This document shows, piece after piece, positions 55,257-64,000 of a stretch of DNA of 64,000 bases (position 1 is the first letter of the stretch; each line of letters begins with the position of its first letter). Where the stretch lies: the NCBI GenBank assembly GCA_946800325.1, contig OX326960.1:10762893-10826892 (forward strand). Reading direction: 5' to 3'. Origin of the DNA: Luzula sylvatica. Lineage: Eukaryota; Streptophyta; Magnoliopsida; Poales; Juncaceae. The notes beneath the pieces are model-generated. The model was given only the letters and a program-made list of their open reading frames with translations, did no database searches and was not told where the DNA came from. The position numbers and the translations under genes are program-made.

Positions 55257-58200
55257 AAAAAGTAATTGACTGGACAGATAAAATTGGAGATTCAAGGGAG
55301 TTAAATGCTATAGAAAAATGGATTAAAAATCAATCTAAAATGAGATGTGAGAATTTAGTTTATTCAAATCAAATTTATTGGAAGCAAAGGTCTAAATTTA
55401 ATTGGATAAAATTAGGAGATGCAAATACTAAATTTTTTCACACTCATGCAACTATTAGAAAAGCCAAATCTATGATCACTTTACTTAAGAATGAACAAGG
55501 ATTAGAATGTAAAAGCCATCAGGATAAAGCAAGAATTTTATTTAATTATTATATAAATTTAATTGGAAAAGAGCATAATACAGTAAATTCATTGGGTAAT
55601 ATAGATTTAAATACATTATATAGCAAAGATGATTTTGAATTAAATAATTTAGAAGATATTATTCATATGGAGGAATTGAATTTAGTTATAAAAGAATGGA
55701 AGAAGGATAAGTCACCAGGCCCAGATGGCTATAACACAGAATTTTTTAAAAAAATTTGGTATTTACTAAAAGATGAAATTTTGGAATTGATTAATAAGGA
55801 AAGTCATATTGGATTATCTAATTTTAATAGCTCTTATATCACATTAATACCTAAAAAAGATAATGCCATGGAACCAAAAGATTTCAGACCAATTAGTCTC
55901 ACTTGTAATATTCAAAGATTATTTTCAAAAGTTTTGGCTAATAGGTTAAGTAATTATATTGATAAATTAATTGGAAAAAATCAATTAGGGTTTATTAAAG
56001 GAAGAAACATATATGAAAACTACATTTATGCCAGCGAAATTCTTTGTAAAGCTAAAAGATTAAAGATACCTATTTTAGTACTAAAATTGGATATTCATAA
56101 AGCTTTTGATAGTGTCTCTTGGAATTTTTTAATAAAATTATTAAAAGCTAGGAATTTTGGGGATAAATGGATTCAATGGATTGAAAATTCTGTATTAAAA
56201 GGGTATGCAAAAGTTATATTAAATGGAAATCCAGGAAAAAATATTCATTTAAAAAAAGGATTAAGACAAGGTGACCCTCTTTCCACATATCTGTTCTTAA
56301 TGATTATGGATGTGCTTTCTAAGTTAATTGAGATGCTAAGTAATAAAGGTTACATAATAAAACCCATCGAAAATATTTATACTAGTCTATATTATGCTGA
56401 TGACTCTATTATGTTTTTAAAACCTGACTTATATAATATAAAAAGAGTAAAATATATATTAGATTTATTTGGCAAAGAAACTGGACTTGTAATAAATTAT
56501 CAAAAATCAGAGGTCATAGGGGTAAATGTTCAAGAGGAAAAAATGAGTGAACTTTCCAGAGAATTAAATTGTAATATAGGCAAATTCCCATTAAAATATC
56601 TGGGATTACCTTTACATTACAAAAAACCCTCAAAATCAGATTATATGGAAATAATTGATAAAATAACAAACAAATTACAAGGGTGGAAAGGAGGAATGGT
56701 TAGTAGAGCAGGAAGATTGGTACTAATTAATTCAGTAATTACTTCTATGCCAATATATTATTTCAACGTATTTAGATTTCCAAAATGGGTATATAAGGAA
56801 ATAGACAAAATTAGGAGAAATTTTTTATGGAAGGGATCTAAAAATGTGGGATATAATCTAATGGATTGGAATAAAATATGTCAGCCTAAGGAAAAGGGTG
56901 GTATGGGAATTTTAAATTTAGAAATATTTAATAATGTACTATTAATAAAATGGCTTTGGCTTTATTATAACTCAGAGGGAAGATTAAACTGGTATGATTT
57001 AGTTGAAAATATTCAAGAAAACAGTGATCTAATTAATATAAATAAAAATAAAAACTCATATTTTTGGAATGATGTACTAAAAAATTTGGATTTTTTCAAT
57101 CACAGTTTATGCATAATAGTAGGAAATGGGATGAAAACAAATTTTTGGAAGGGTAGATGGTGTGAAACAAATATAGCAGATAAATTTACACAACTTTATT
57201 CTTTCTCAGAAAACAAAATTGGAACTTTGGCATATTTTATAAATATGATAAATGAAACTAATTTATATCAAGCATTAGGAATAAGAATACCTTTATCAAT
57301 AATTGCAAGAGACCAATTAATCCAGTTAGAAGAAATTTGTAATTCCACATTGCTTGTCCAAATGCAGCAGGATTCCTTTCATTGGAAGTGGGCCAAAGAT
57401 TCTAAATTTACCTGCAAAGATACATATAAAGTATTAATTAATGGGGTATATATTAATAGTGAATTACAATATATATGGAAGATAAATGTGCCAAAAAAAA
57501 TCCAAATATTTCTATATTTGAGTATACAAAATAAAATACTCACTTTGGACAATCTTACGAAGAGAGGATGGAATTTAACAAATAGATGCCAATTATGCCA
57601 TGTCGAGGAAGAATCTGTAAATCATTTATATCATAAATGTCAATATACAAATAGAGTTTTAAGAGATTTATTATTAAAAGTTGGTTTAATATATGTAGAT
57701 GACACAGATATTTTTAAAGTTATATTAAATAAAAATGAAAATAAAGATTTTAAAATACTTATCTCTATTTTTATGTACAACATTTGGCTTGAAAGATGTA
57801 GGAGAACTTTCACCGATTGTGCTCTAAGTGAGTGGACAGTAATTGATTTGATCCTTGAAGAGAGAGATCTTATTAACTCTGAGGTTCATAAAGCAACAAA
57901 TTTAAATCAGTATCCCAATCAAAATGCAACAAATTTACATAATCAAGTTCAATCAAGTATGAATTCAGATTCTGATGAAGGAAATAATGAAAGAAATTCA
58001 ATAAATATTGAACAAATTAACTACTTATCTGTTAATGATTTTTCAGGTGAAGATCAGGAATTTGTGCAAGGTGATGGTCAATCAAGGCAAGGAGAAGGCA
58101 TAAGCAAAAATGTACGAGAATCTGCAATATGGTGGTTCCCCTCTGATGAAGATCGTGGCAATCAATCTAGCAGAATTCATACAGAAGAAGAATTAAGAGA

Positions 58201-58507
58201 GGAAGAAGAAAGGGAAACAGCTATCTTCAACAGTATAAGAGATTTGATTTACCTGGATAATAATGAATCAATTCCACCACGAATCGAAAACCCCAATTGT
58301 GCAAAACTATCAAGGCGAATGGATCACTCGAAGATATTCAATCGAACTGATGCAGATCTATCAAGGAGAATGAATCAAGGTCAATCGAAGATGAAGATTT
58401 CCAGTCGAAGTTTCTCTGAGCAGGGATCTCATGAGCTAGGATCTAGTGCTTCTTCAATTGTGCTCGCAAATGAATCGAATCTCCGGGAAGCAAAAGGAAT
58501 TGGCTAA
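55232..58507 (+). CDS. LINE reverse transcriptase with C-terminal extension (1091 codons open)
   Basis: The frame is uninterrupted. Reverse-transcriptase landmarks are YITLIPKK near residue 202, FRPISL near 220, LKLDIHKAFDSV near 286, GLRQGDPLS near 346 and the catalytic YADD near 388. A zf-RVT domain (WKINVPKKIQ, CQLCHVEEESVNHLYHKC) lies near 748-805. After about residue 880 come ~210 further residues with acidic and polar stretches (SDSDEGNNERN, TEEELREEEERETAIF) that I do not recognise; this is longer than the usual plant L1 end. The product would prime reverse transcription at nicked DNA. The start ATG at 55232 may not be the original, because the frame joins the endonuclease by a frameshift. 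Confidence 0.88.
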   Translation: MNIQITNCKKVIDWTDKIGDSRELNAIEKWIKNQSKMRCENLVYSNQIYWKQRSKFNWIKLGDANTKFFHTHATIRKAKSMITLLKNEQGLECKSHQDKARILFNYYINLIGKEHNTVNSLGNIDLNTLYSKDDFELNNLEDIIHMEELNLVIKEWKKDKSPGPDGYNTEFFKKIWYLLKDEILELINKESHIGLSNFNSSYITLIPKKDNAMEPKDFRPISLTCNIQRLFSKVLANRLSNYIDKLIGKNQLGFIKGRNIYENYIYASEILCKAKRLKIPILVLKLDIHKAFDSVSWNFLIKLLKARNFGDKWIQWIENSVLKGYAKVILNGNPGKNIHLKKGLRQGDPLSTYLFLMIMDVLSKLIEMLSNKGYIIKPIENIYTSLYYADDSIMFLKPDLYNIKRVKYILDLFGKETGLVINYQKSEVIGVNVQEEKMSELSRELNCNIGKFPLKYLGLPLHYKKPSKSDYMEIIDKITNKLQGWKGGMVSRAGRLVLINSVITSMPIYYFNVFRFPKWVYKEIDKIRRNFLWKGSKNVGYNLMDWNKICQPKEKGGMGILNLEIFNNVLLIKWLWLYYNSEGRLNWYDLVENIQENSDLININKNKNSYFWNDVLKNLDFFNHSLCIIVGNGMKTNFWKGRWCETNIADKFTQLYSFSENKIGTLAYFINMINETNLYQALGIRIPLSIIARDQLIQLEEICNSTLLVQMQQDSFHWKWAKDSKFTCKDTYKVLINGVYINSELQYIWKINVPKKIQIFLYLSIQNKILTLDNLTKRGWNLTNRCQLCHVEEESVNHLYHKCQYTNRVLRDLLLKVGLIYVDDTDIFKVILNKNENKDFKILISIFMYNIWLERCRRTFTDCALSEWTVIDLILEERDLINSEVHKATNLNQYPNQNATNLHNQVQSSMNSDSDEGNNERNSINIEQINYLSVNDFSGEDQEFVQGDGQSRQGEGISKNVRESAIWWFPSDEDRGNQSSRIHTEEELREEEERETAIFNSIRDLIYLDNNESIPPRIENPNCAKLSRRMDHSKIFNRTDADLSRRMNQGQSKMKISSRSFSEQGSHELGSSASSIVLANESNLREAKGIG

Positions 58508-58980
58508 GGATGAGTGTTTTTTCTAGAATGGTGGAGGTTGCTGAATGAAGAAGACACGAATTGATACCGGTTCAAAGAGGCAATAGCAAAGAGGAGATTG
58601 AATGAGAAAGGATTAATCGGCTAGGTTTTGAGGAGAAGTGAGGAAGATGAGAGAGAGCGAGATGAAGGAGAAGTGGAGAAGATGTATTAGGCGGCTAGGT
58701 TTTGAGGGCAGATCAATAAGGCATTTTATATGGGCCATCCATTTAACCAGAGTTGTTTTTTTCCACAAGTTTCCAGCATTTCATTTTCCTACATTCTTTA
58801 CATAATATGTTTTTATTGGAAATTAGAGGAAAGTTAGAGATGTCAAGTGGGAATACTTACCCATGTTGGGTATGTATTATTAACTAAAATCCTTATTTAT
58901 AAGGTAATTGTATAATTTTATTATTAATATAAAAATAGACGTAGGTCCTAGAACCTACTCTATTATTTTCAAAAAAAAAA

Positions 58981-59368
58981 CACCCAGTAGTTGTTTTCAT
59001 CTGTCAAATCATGTTTCATGTGGGACTTGGGAGAGAAATAAAAAAAATTGAAAAAAATTTAGTGAGGATTGGTGTGCGTGAATCCGTGACATAACGAACA
59101 TAATTTACCATTTATAAATGATTTAACACGTATTATTATGATTTAACACTATTTGCCCATTTTGCAACGACAAAAAAAAACATAATGTAAAATAATTTAA
59201 CATTATTAGCCGGAGCATCACAAATGTGATCAAACAGATTATCCATCAAAGTTCACATCAAAAGGGAAGGTCACGAGGGCATACCAACATTTTCCAACAA
59301 CAAAACAAAAAGCAACATAACCAAAAAAAACTACAAAACACAAAACCAATAACCATGTTCTCAACAGA
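58981..59368. other. Intergenic, no gene recognised
   Basis: AT-rich sequence between the LINE target duplication and the ligase gene, with short TTTAACA repeats at 59110-59200. The ligase 3' untranslated region would lie at its right end. Confidence 0.5.
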
Positions 59369-60431
59369 TTATCCATCTTTCTTTCGGATCTTAACAGTCA
59401 AGTGAATTTGACCCAATCTCCAAAACTCAAAAGGCACCAACAGAGAACCACTCGATTCATCCCTCCGCCATTCCTTAAGATCGTCCAGTTGCATCTTCAC
59501 CTGTACGGTTCGTTTTCCTGCACTTGTATAGGCACTTGCAGCGAGTTTACATACCAAATCGTGCAAACGCACATTGGCAGTATCCCCACAATACAAAGAT
59601 ATTTCTTGCCATATATTGTCAATGGACTTGTTACAAATAAGAAAAGAGCAACTTTTTGGACATAGAAGGGCGAAGTAGGGGTTCGACTTGTTAATTTTGA
59701 GTTTAAGAGATTTGTTAAACTGAAAATTTCTGTGAGGGAACTTGTGATCCTTCACGAAATGATTATGTAACTCTCCTGTAGAAAAGTAAGAAATTTTTTT
59801 AATTAGCCCACGAAGCATGAAATTCAAGTGTGAATTTTACCTGTTAAAGCCTTGTCCTTGTGAGTACAACCAGGAATGGGGCAAAACAAGGGGCGAAAAT
59901 CACAATTCTCCTGATGCGTTTGTTTCATGTGGTAAGAAACAAATTTCGAACAGCCCATTTTGGAGTACTCGCATGGCACCTCGAACGAACTTACTATCTT
60001 TTCCAGTGCGAAATTGCGCAAACCTAATTGAGCCTCACAAATGGCACACTTGTAGTTTAACTTTGGCAAACATGAAAAACAAAACGTGTGACCTTCCAAG
60101 CACTACAGAAAACAAAAACAAATGTTAATTAGTTGGTACAGTCTACTCGATACAATCATGTTTTAAGCTCTTCAACCATGAAGAGAGGAGGATGCAGAGG
60201 ATTGAAGCACACGGAACAGTCTAAAAGATCTGTATCTATTCTACCCACAGTTCCTCCATGCTCTTCTTTGCCTTCAGAATTAGGATCGCAAGATCCAGTT
60301 CCCATTCTTCGATTTATGTTACTCTTTGGGGTTGCGCTCTGATGGCCCGAGGATGATGAAGTTGGGGTCGCTATGGCCTTCGCCATTGAAGATCTTTTTC
60401 TTTTGGGTATTTCTTCAAACATAGATAACAT
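59369..60431 (-). CDS. SINA-type E3 ubiquitin ligase (three exons, ~307 aa)
   Basis: Exon 1 runs 60431-60177, exon 2 60102-59841 and exon 3 59775-59369. The introns are 74 and 65 bp with GT-AG ends. The protein has a lysine/arginine-rich start (MLSMFEEIPKRKRSS), a RING finger (CSVC, CLEGHTFCFSC, CAIC) split by intron 1, a SIAH-type zinc finger (CEYSKMGC, H-C-C-C-H-H set to VKDH) split by intron 2, and a C-terminal SINA substrate-binding domain. The length matches the family's ~300-330 residues. Such proteins dimerise and tag substrates with ubiquitin. The start could also be 60422 or 60500. No damage is seen, so it is probably functional. Confidence 0.9.
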
Positions 60432-61101
60432 GTTGAAATTTGTTTGTAAAAAATGCCAAATTAATTGCTTTGTTTTGAACTGCAAATTGCAATGCTGCAA
60501 TCATCAAATGGTTCAATCAATTGCGTGTAGAGTCCCGATACACCAAAGATATCAAAATCTAACATAAAATCTCAAGTATGTGACTTTTCAGTTTCCAAGG
60601 CAGGAAATAATAATTTTGATTTGACGTGTTTGTAAATTCTTACAGGTTTGTAATCCTCTTTTGGGATTTTTCTTTGACGGGTGATTGGATGGTGGAATTT
60701 TGGAGTTGGATTGGAAATTTTTTTTTTATTAAAAGTTAATGTTTTTTGTTTAGATGATGAAATTAGTGAAATTAGTGAAATCGAGAATTTTTTTTTTGTA
60801 TGTAATATCCTCAAAATATAATTCCTCAAAAAATTAGGACCCAAATTTGATGGGAAAATTAAGATGGTTAATCTTTTTGATTTGGAGACTAACACTTCTC
60901 TCTCTTATAACGAAAATTAATAATAACAATTTTTATTATATGATAATTATTAAATTCATATAATCAAATATTATTATATGTATTATGGTAATAATATATT
61001 ATAATTATTATATCCTTAAAATTAATATAATATTATATATATTATTGAAATAATATTTAATAATTACATCATAACAATAATATATTATATCGATATAATT
61101 A
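60432..61101. other. Upstream region of the ligase and AT-rich repeat edge
   Basis: 60432-60900 holds the presumed ligase promoter without an obvious TATA box. From about 60905 AT-rich repeat units begin (ATATTATATCGATATAATTA) that recur at 63481-63840. Confidence 0.5.
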
Positions 61102-63480
61102 GAGAGTAACTAAATAGCTTGTACAAGTTACTTTTATTTTTTGCTTGAGGATTTTTAACCCTTGGATATCATCAGATCATCGTTAGATTGGTATGTGTGT
61201 TAAAAATAACCTGCCGTTTAGTTCTTCTCCTTACTCTGTTTATTAATATTCTCCTCTCTCCGTCAACACAACTTTACAAAGTTATACCTCGAATAAGTAG
61301 CACGATTGGGTTTTTCCTCGTTTCTCTTCTCTTCGAATTCGTACGAAGGCATGTCCAGCTCTCTCCTTCTTCCTCGTCGCCGGTCGCCACGATAAGGAAA
61401 TCGTTCAAAATCTCCTCTCCCCTTCTTCCTCGTCGCTGGTCGCTCGATTGATGGGTTTATTACACTCAAGAACATAAGGATTTGTCTGGTCGACCTAACT
61501 GGGCTTGGCGGTTCGAAGGTGGGTTCAATAATTTCAAGTAATGGTTTGATTTTGGTGATTAATTTGTTTATTTTTGGTGATTGATGCTTCAATTTTTATT
61601 TTTTCAATAGCTTCCTAATCCAGAAAAATTGGTCTTGGCGGTCGCATGATTGATGCTTTGATTTGGGCGATTCAGTATAACATTTCACCCCTATTTTATT
61701 CTCACTATTCTTCTTTTTGAAAATAAATTTTTTTGATTTGTTTTTTACTTCAATAGCTTTCTAATCCGGCAGATAGTGCGAACCCAAAATTATTTCAATG
61801 GCTATGCAAGGAAGAAATCAGGTTCGGTTTTATTTTAATTTTGAAATTTTGAAATTTTAATTTTGAAATTTACTGTTCGATTATTTCTTATATGCAAGTG
61901 AAGCTCCAATTACAATGTCAAAGAAGTTTGGTCATTTCTGTTGTTTTAGTTTTTTTGAGTGATTTCATGAACATTGGAGATTTGAAAAAAATGTATGGAA
62001 TGAAGGTTTTTCCAACAAGCTCACTTAAGATAGTCCAGAGAAATTGTAGGGAAAAATTGTATCGACATGTATTATGTATTGAATTTCTATGTGTACTGAA
62101 TATGTGTATTGTGAGATTGTATTGAATGTGCTAAACAGGTATTTCTACTAGTTTATGCGTGTACCAGTTTATGTATGGGCTTAACAGGTTATGTATTATT
62201 CTGCAGTTACCAACTTAATTACAAAATATTATAAATTTTGTCATTGAATTTTGAACAAAGTCATTATATTCTCAACAGATATATGTTATCATTTATATTA
62301 TATATAAAGTATGACATGGTACCTAATTTTTTTGTCATTCCATACAAATTTTCAACAAATTCAACACACATCCATATAGTTTCAACAAATTGATTACACA
62401 TCCATTACAATTGACATTCAAGACCCTTAAGCGTAACTAGTATCACCTTCAAACAAATTTATTCAACATATCTCGCATCTCATAAAATCATACAAACTAT
62501 TAGAGCCAAGTAATGTTCAGCACGAATGACCTCCAATCTCGCTATAACATCATTACCTTCTTGTACCAATACTGGGACAGCACTTATTATCGGTAATTGT
62601 TGCCAACTGAATGCAATGTACATCATTAGCATATTGTGTACGTAACACAGTCTGAATGCACTGCTAGAAAAATAAATAAACATCACAATTAAAGCCTAAT
62701 AAAATAAAATAAACCCCTAATTATATCATAATAAATTATTCAGCCCTAGAAATAACCTAATAGCTATAATTTTCTCCAATCATTCCTAATAAACCCTAAA
62801 ATAGCTTAATGAACCCTAATTACCCTCAATCAACCCATGATTCATCAAAACTATCCCCAATGCTTAAAGCATAGCCCTATTCGGCATCATAAAAGTTTAA
62901 TTAATAGTTAGAAACCTCAATTAAGATCCAATTCATCCAAAATCAGTCAATTTTGACAAAATTAATAAATGATCAATAAAATCAGCACACAATTCAACCG
63001 AAACTGAACAATTTCTACAAAAACTTAAAATGAATGCAATGCGGTCATGAATATATTAAAATAATTATTACCTCTGACATTGGGCCATGTTAGCTGAAAG
63101 TAAAAATCGTCCAGAAATCCAGTTTTGGTCTCATCGCCACACCCTCAACACAAATGGAAGGATAGAGCCGTGGTGAGAGCTCCATAGATGTACTTTTCTT
63201 CCGAGAGATCCAGTTTAGGTCACCTTTGAGAGCTTTAGACAGTTGGTCTGGGCATGGAGGCCGCTTTAGAGGAGCTCGCGAGAGGAAGGTAGAAGGCGAG
63301 TGGAGGTTTTGACATAGAATCAAGTTTTTGACGTAGCTCTCATTCATTAACGGAAGTGGACGCTACAAGTTAACGAGAGCGTGTATTTGAAAAGTTGCAC
63401 GAATCATGATGAAAATCTGAGGGTTAAAAATCCTCAAGCAAAAAATTAGTACAACTTGTACAAGTTTTTTAGTTATTCTC
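61102..63480. mobile_element. Mutator-like element (2379 bp) with 10-bp target duplication
   Basis: Ends GAGAGTAACTAAATAGCTTG and, inverted, GAGAATAACTAAAAAACTTG match, and go on with TACAAGTT and TTTTTTGCTTGAGGATTTTT on both sides, about 65 bp in all. The repeat GATATAATTA flanks it (61092-61101, 63481-63490), fitting Mutator. GC-richer pockets at 61300-61520 and 63100-63350 look like captured gene pieces. No transposase frame is present, so it is a candidate Pack-MULE. Confidence 0.88.
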
Positions 63481-63910
63481 GATATAATTAATATTGTATT
63501 ATATATTTTATGTGTAATAAATACATCATAACAATAATATATTATATCGATATAATTAATATTATATTATAAATTTTTATATTATTATTAATGAATAATA
63601 ATAATAGTAACAATAATAATAATAATAATTATTATTATTATAATCTTAAAATTAATATAATATTATATATATTATTGAAATAATATTTAATAATTACATC
63701 ACAACAATAATATATTATATCGATATAATTAATATTGTATTATATATTTTATGTGTAATAAATACATCATAACAATAATATATTATATCGATATAATTAA
63801 TATTATATTATAAATTTTATGGTTATATTATTATTACATGAATAATAATAATAGTAACAATAATATGAATAATAATAATAATATTATAATAATTATCTTA
63901 AATAATAATA

Positions 63911-63970
<60 letters not shown>

Positions 63971-64000
63971 GTATGAATAAAATATTATATATATCTTATA
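63481..64000. repeat. AT-rich tandem repeat array ending in (TTA)n
   Basis: Units around AACAATAATATATTATATCG recur at about 63529, 63705 and 63771, and at 61075 on the other side of the Mutator-like element. A TTA/ATT trinucleotide run covers about 63903-63970. Confidence 0.88.

Larger units (their letters stand above)
54756..58980 (+). mobile_element. L1-type LINE, 5'-truncated, with poly(A) and 14-bp target duplication
   Basis: It starts inside the endonuclease and ends in a ~10-base A tract. The direct repeat AACACCCAGTAGTT lies at 54742-54755 and again at 58979-58992. The order endonuclease end, reverse transcriptase, zinc-binding RT-associated domain is that of plant L1 elements. It is truncated at the 5' end, as is common for LINE copies. 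Confidence 0.93.

Noticed and set aside
59402..60567. Plus-strand frames opposite the ligase
   Set aside because: They are antisense shadows of the SINA exons.
61263..61592. 109-codon minus-strand frame in the Mutator-like element
   Set aside because: Arg/Glu-rich with no recognisable domain; probably chance or captured non-coding DNA.

Overview
The window is nuclear DNA from a flowering plant, most likely a eudicot. It has spliced genes with short introns, plant-type LTR retrotransposons, Helitrons, hAT- and Mutator-type elements, MITEs, long TA microsatellites, a plant hexose-transporter family, defensin-like (DEFL) genes and a SINA-type ubiquitin ligase. The species cannot be named from the sequence. 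Most of the 64 kb is mobile DNA, much of it nested. Several insertions can be placed to the base because the window contains internally duplicated host segments that supply empty sites for comparison.

Layout. 1-6.6 kb: a minus-strand Ty1/copia element with several in-frame stops, split by two solo LTRs of one other family, each with its own 5-bp target duplication. 6.8-8.4 kb: STP-type sugar transporter copy 1 (two exons, start region damaged). 8.45-10.1 kb: a Mutator-like non-autonomous element carrying a gene-leader-like insert. 10.1-13.1 kb: duplicated transporter 3' flank with a small MITE, then no recognisable gene. 13.1-15.6 kb: MITEs, a foldback element, a Helitron and microsatellites. 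15.6-23.8 kb: a ~2.6 kb terminal-inverted-repeat element interrupted by a complete Ty3/gypsy chromovirus whose two LTRs look identical and whose gag-pol frame is open.

24.4-31.4 kb: a tandem duplication of a defensin-like gene unit. Each unit has a signal-peptide exon and a cysteine-rich exon. The first unit later gained a MITE and the second gained two Helitrons. 31.5-36.3 kb: a decayed plus-strand copia element whose polymerase has YVDY in place of YVDD. 36.5-38.3 kb: a TA/TG/CG microsatellite, a MITE and a hAT element with a perfect 8-bp target duplication. 38.5-40.6 kb: transporter copy 2, a pseudogene broken by stops, frameshifts and a Helitron. 41.1-44.7 kb: a copia relic, unassigned AT-rich DNA and MITEs. 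45.3-46.9 kb: transporter copy 3, the only intact copy. 48-48.9 kb: an LTR with an adjoining tRNA-Met-type primer site.

49.9-54.6 kb: GGGTC-rich hAT termini, a large palindrome, GGCGC hairpins and a hAT relic that keeps a BED-finger fragment. 54.76-58.98 kb: a 5'-truncated L1-type LINE with a long intact reverse-transcriptase frame and an unusual acidic C-terminal tail. 59.4-60.4 kb: a three-exon SINA-type E3 ligase gene on the minus strand. 61.1-63.5 kb: a Mutator-like element with a 10-bp target duplication inside AT-rich tandem repeats that run to the end.

The host genes that look functional are transporter copy 3 (hexose/proton import), the two DEFL genes (secreted small cysteine-rich peptides) and the SINA ligase. 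Transporter copy 1 is uncertain. These genes do not form one pathway. The two clusters look like local duplications later broken up by transposons.
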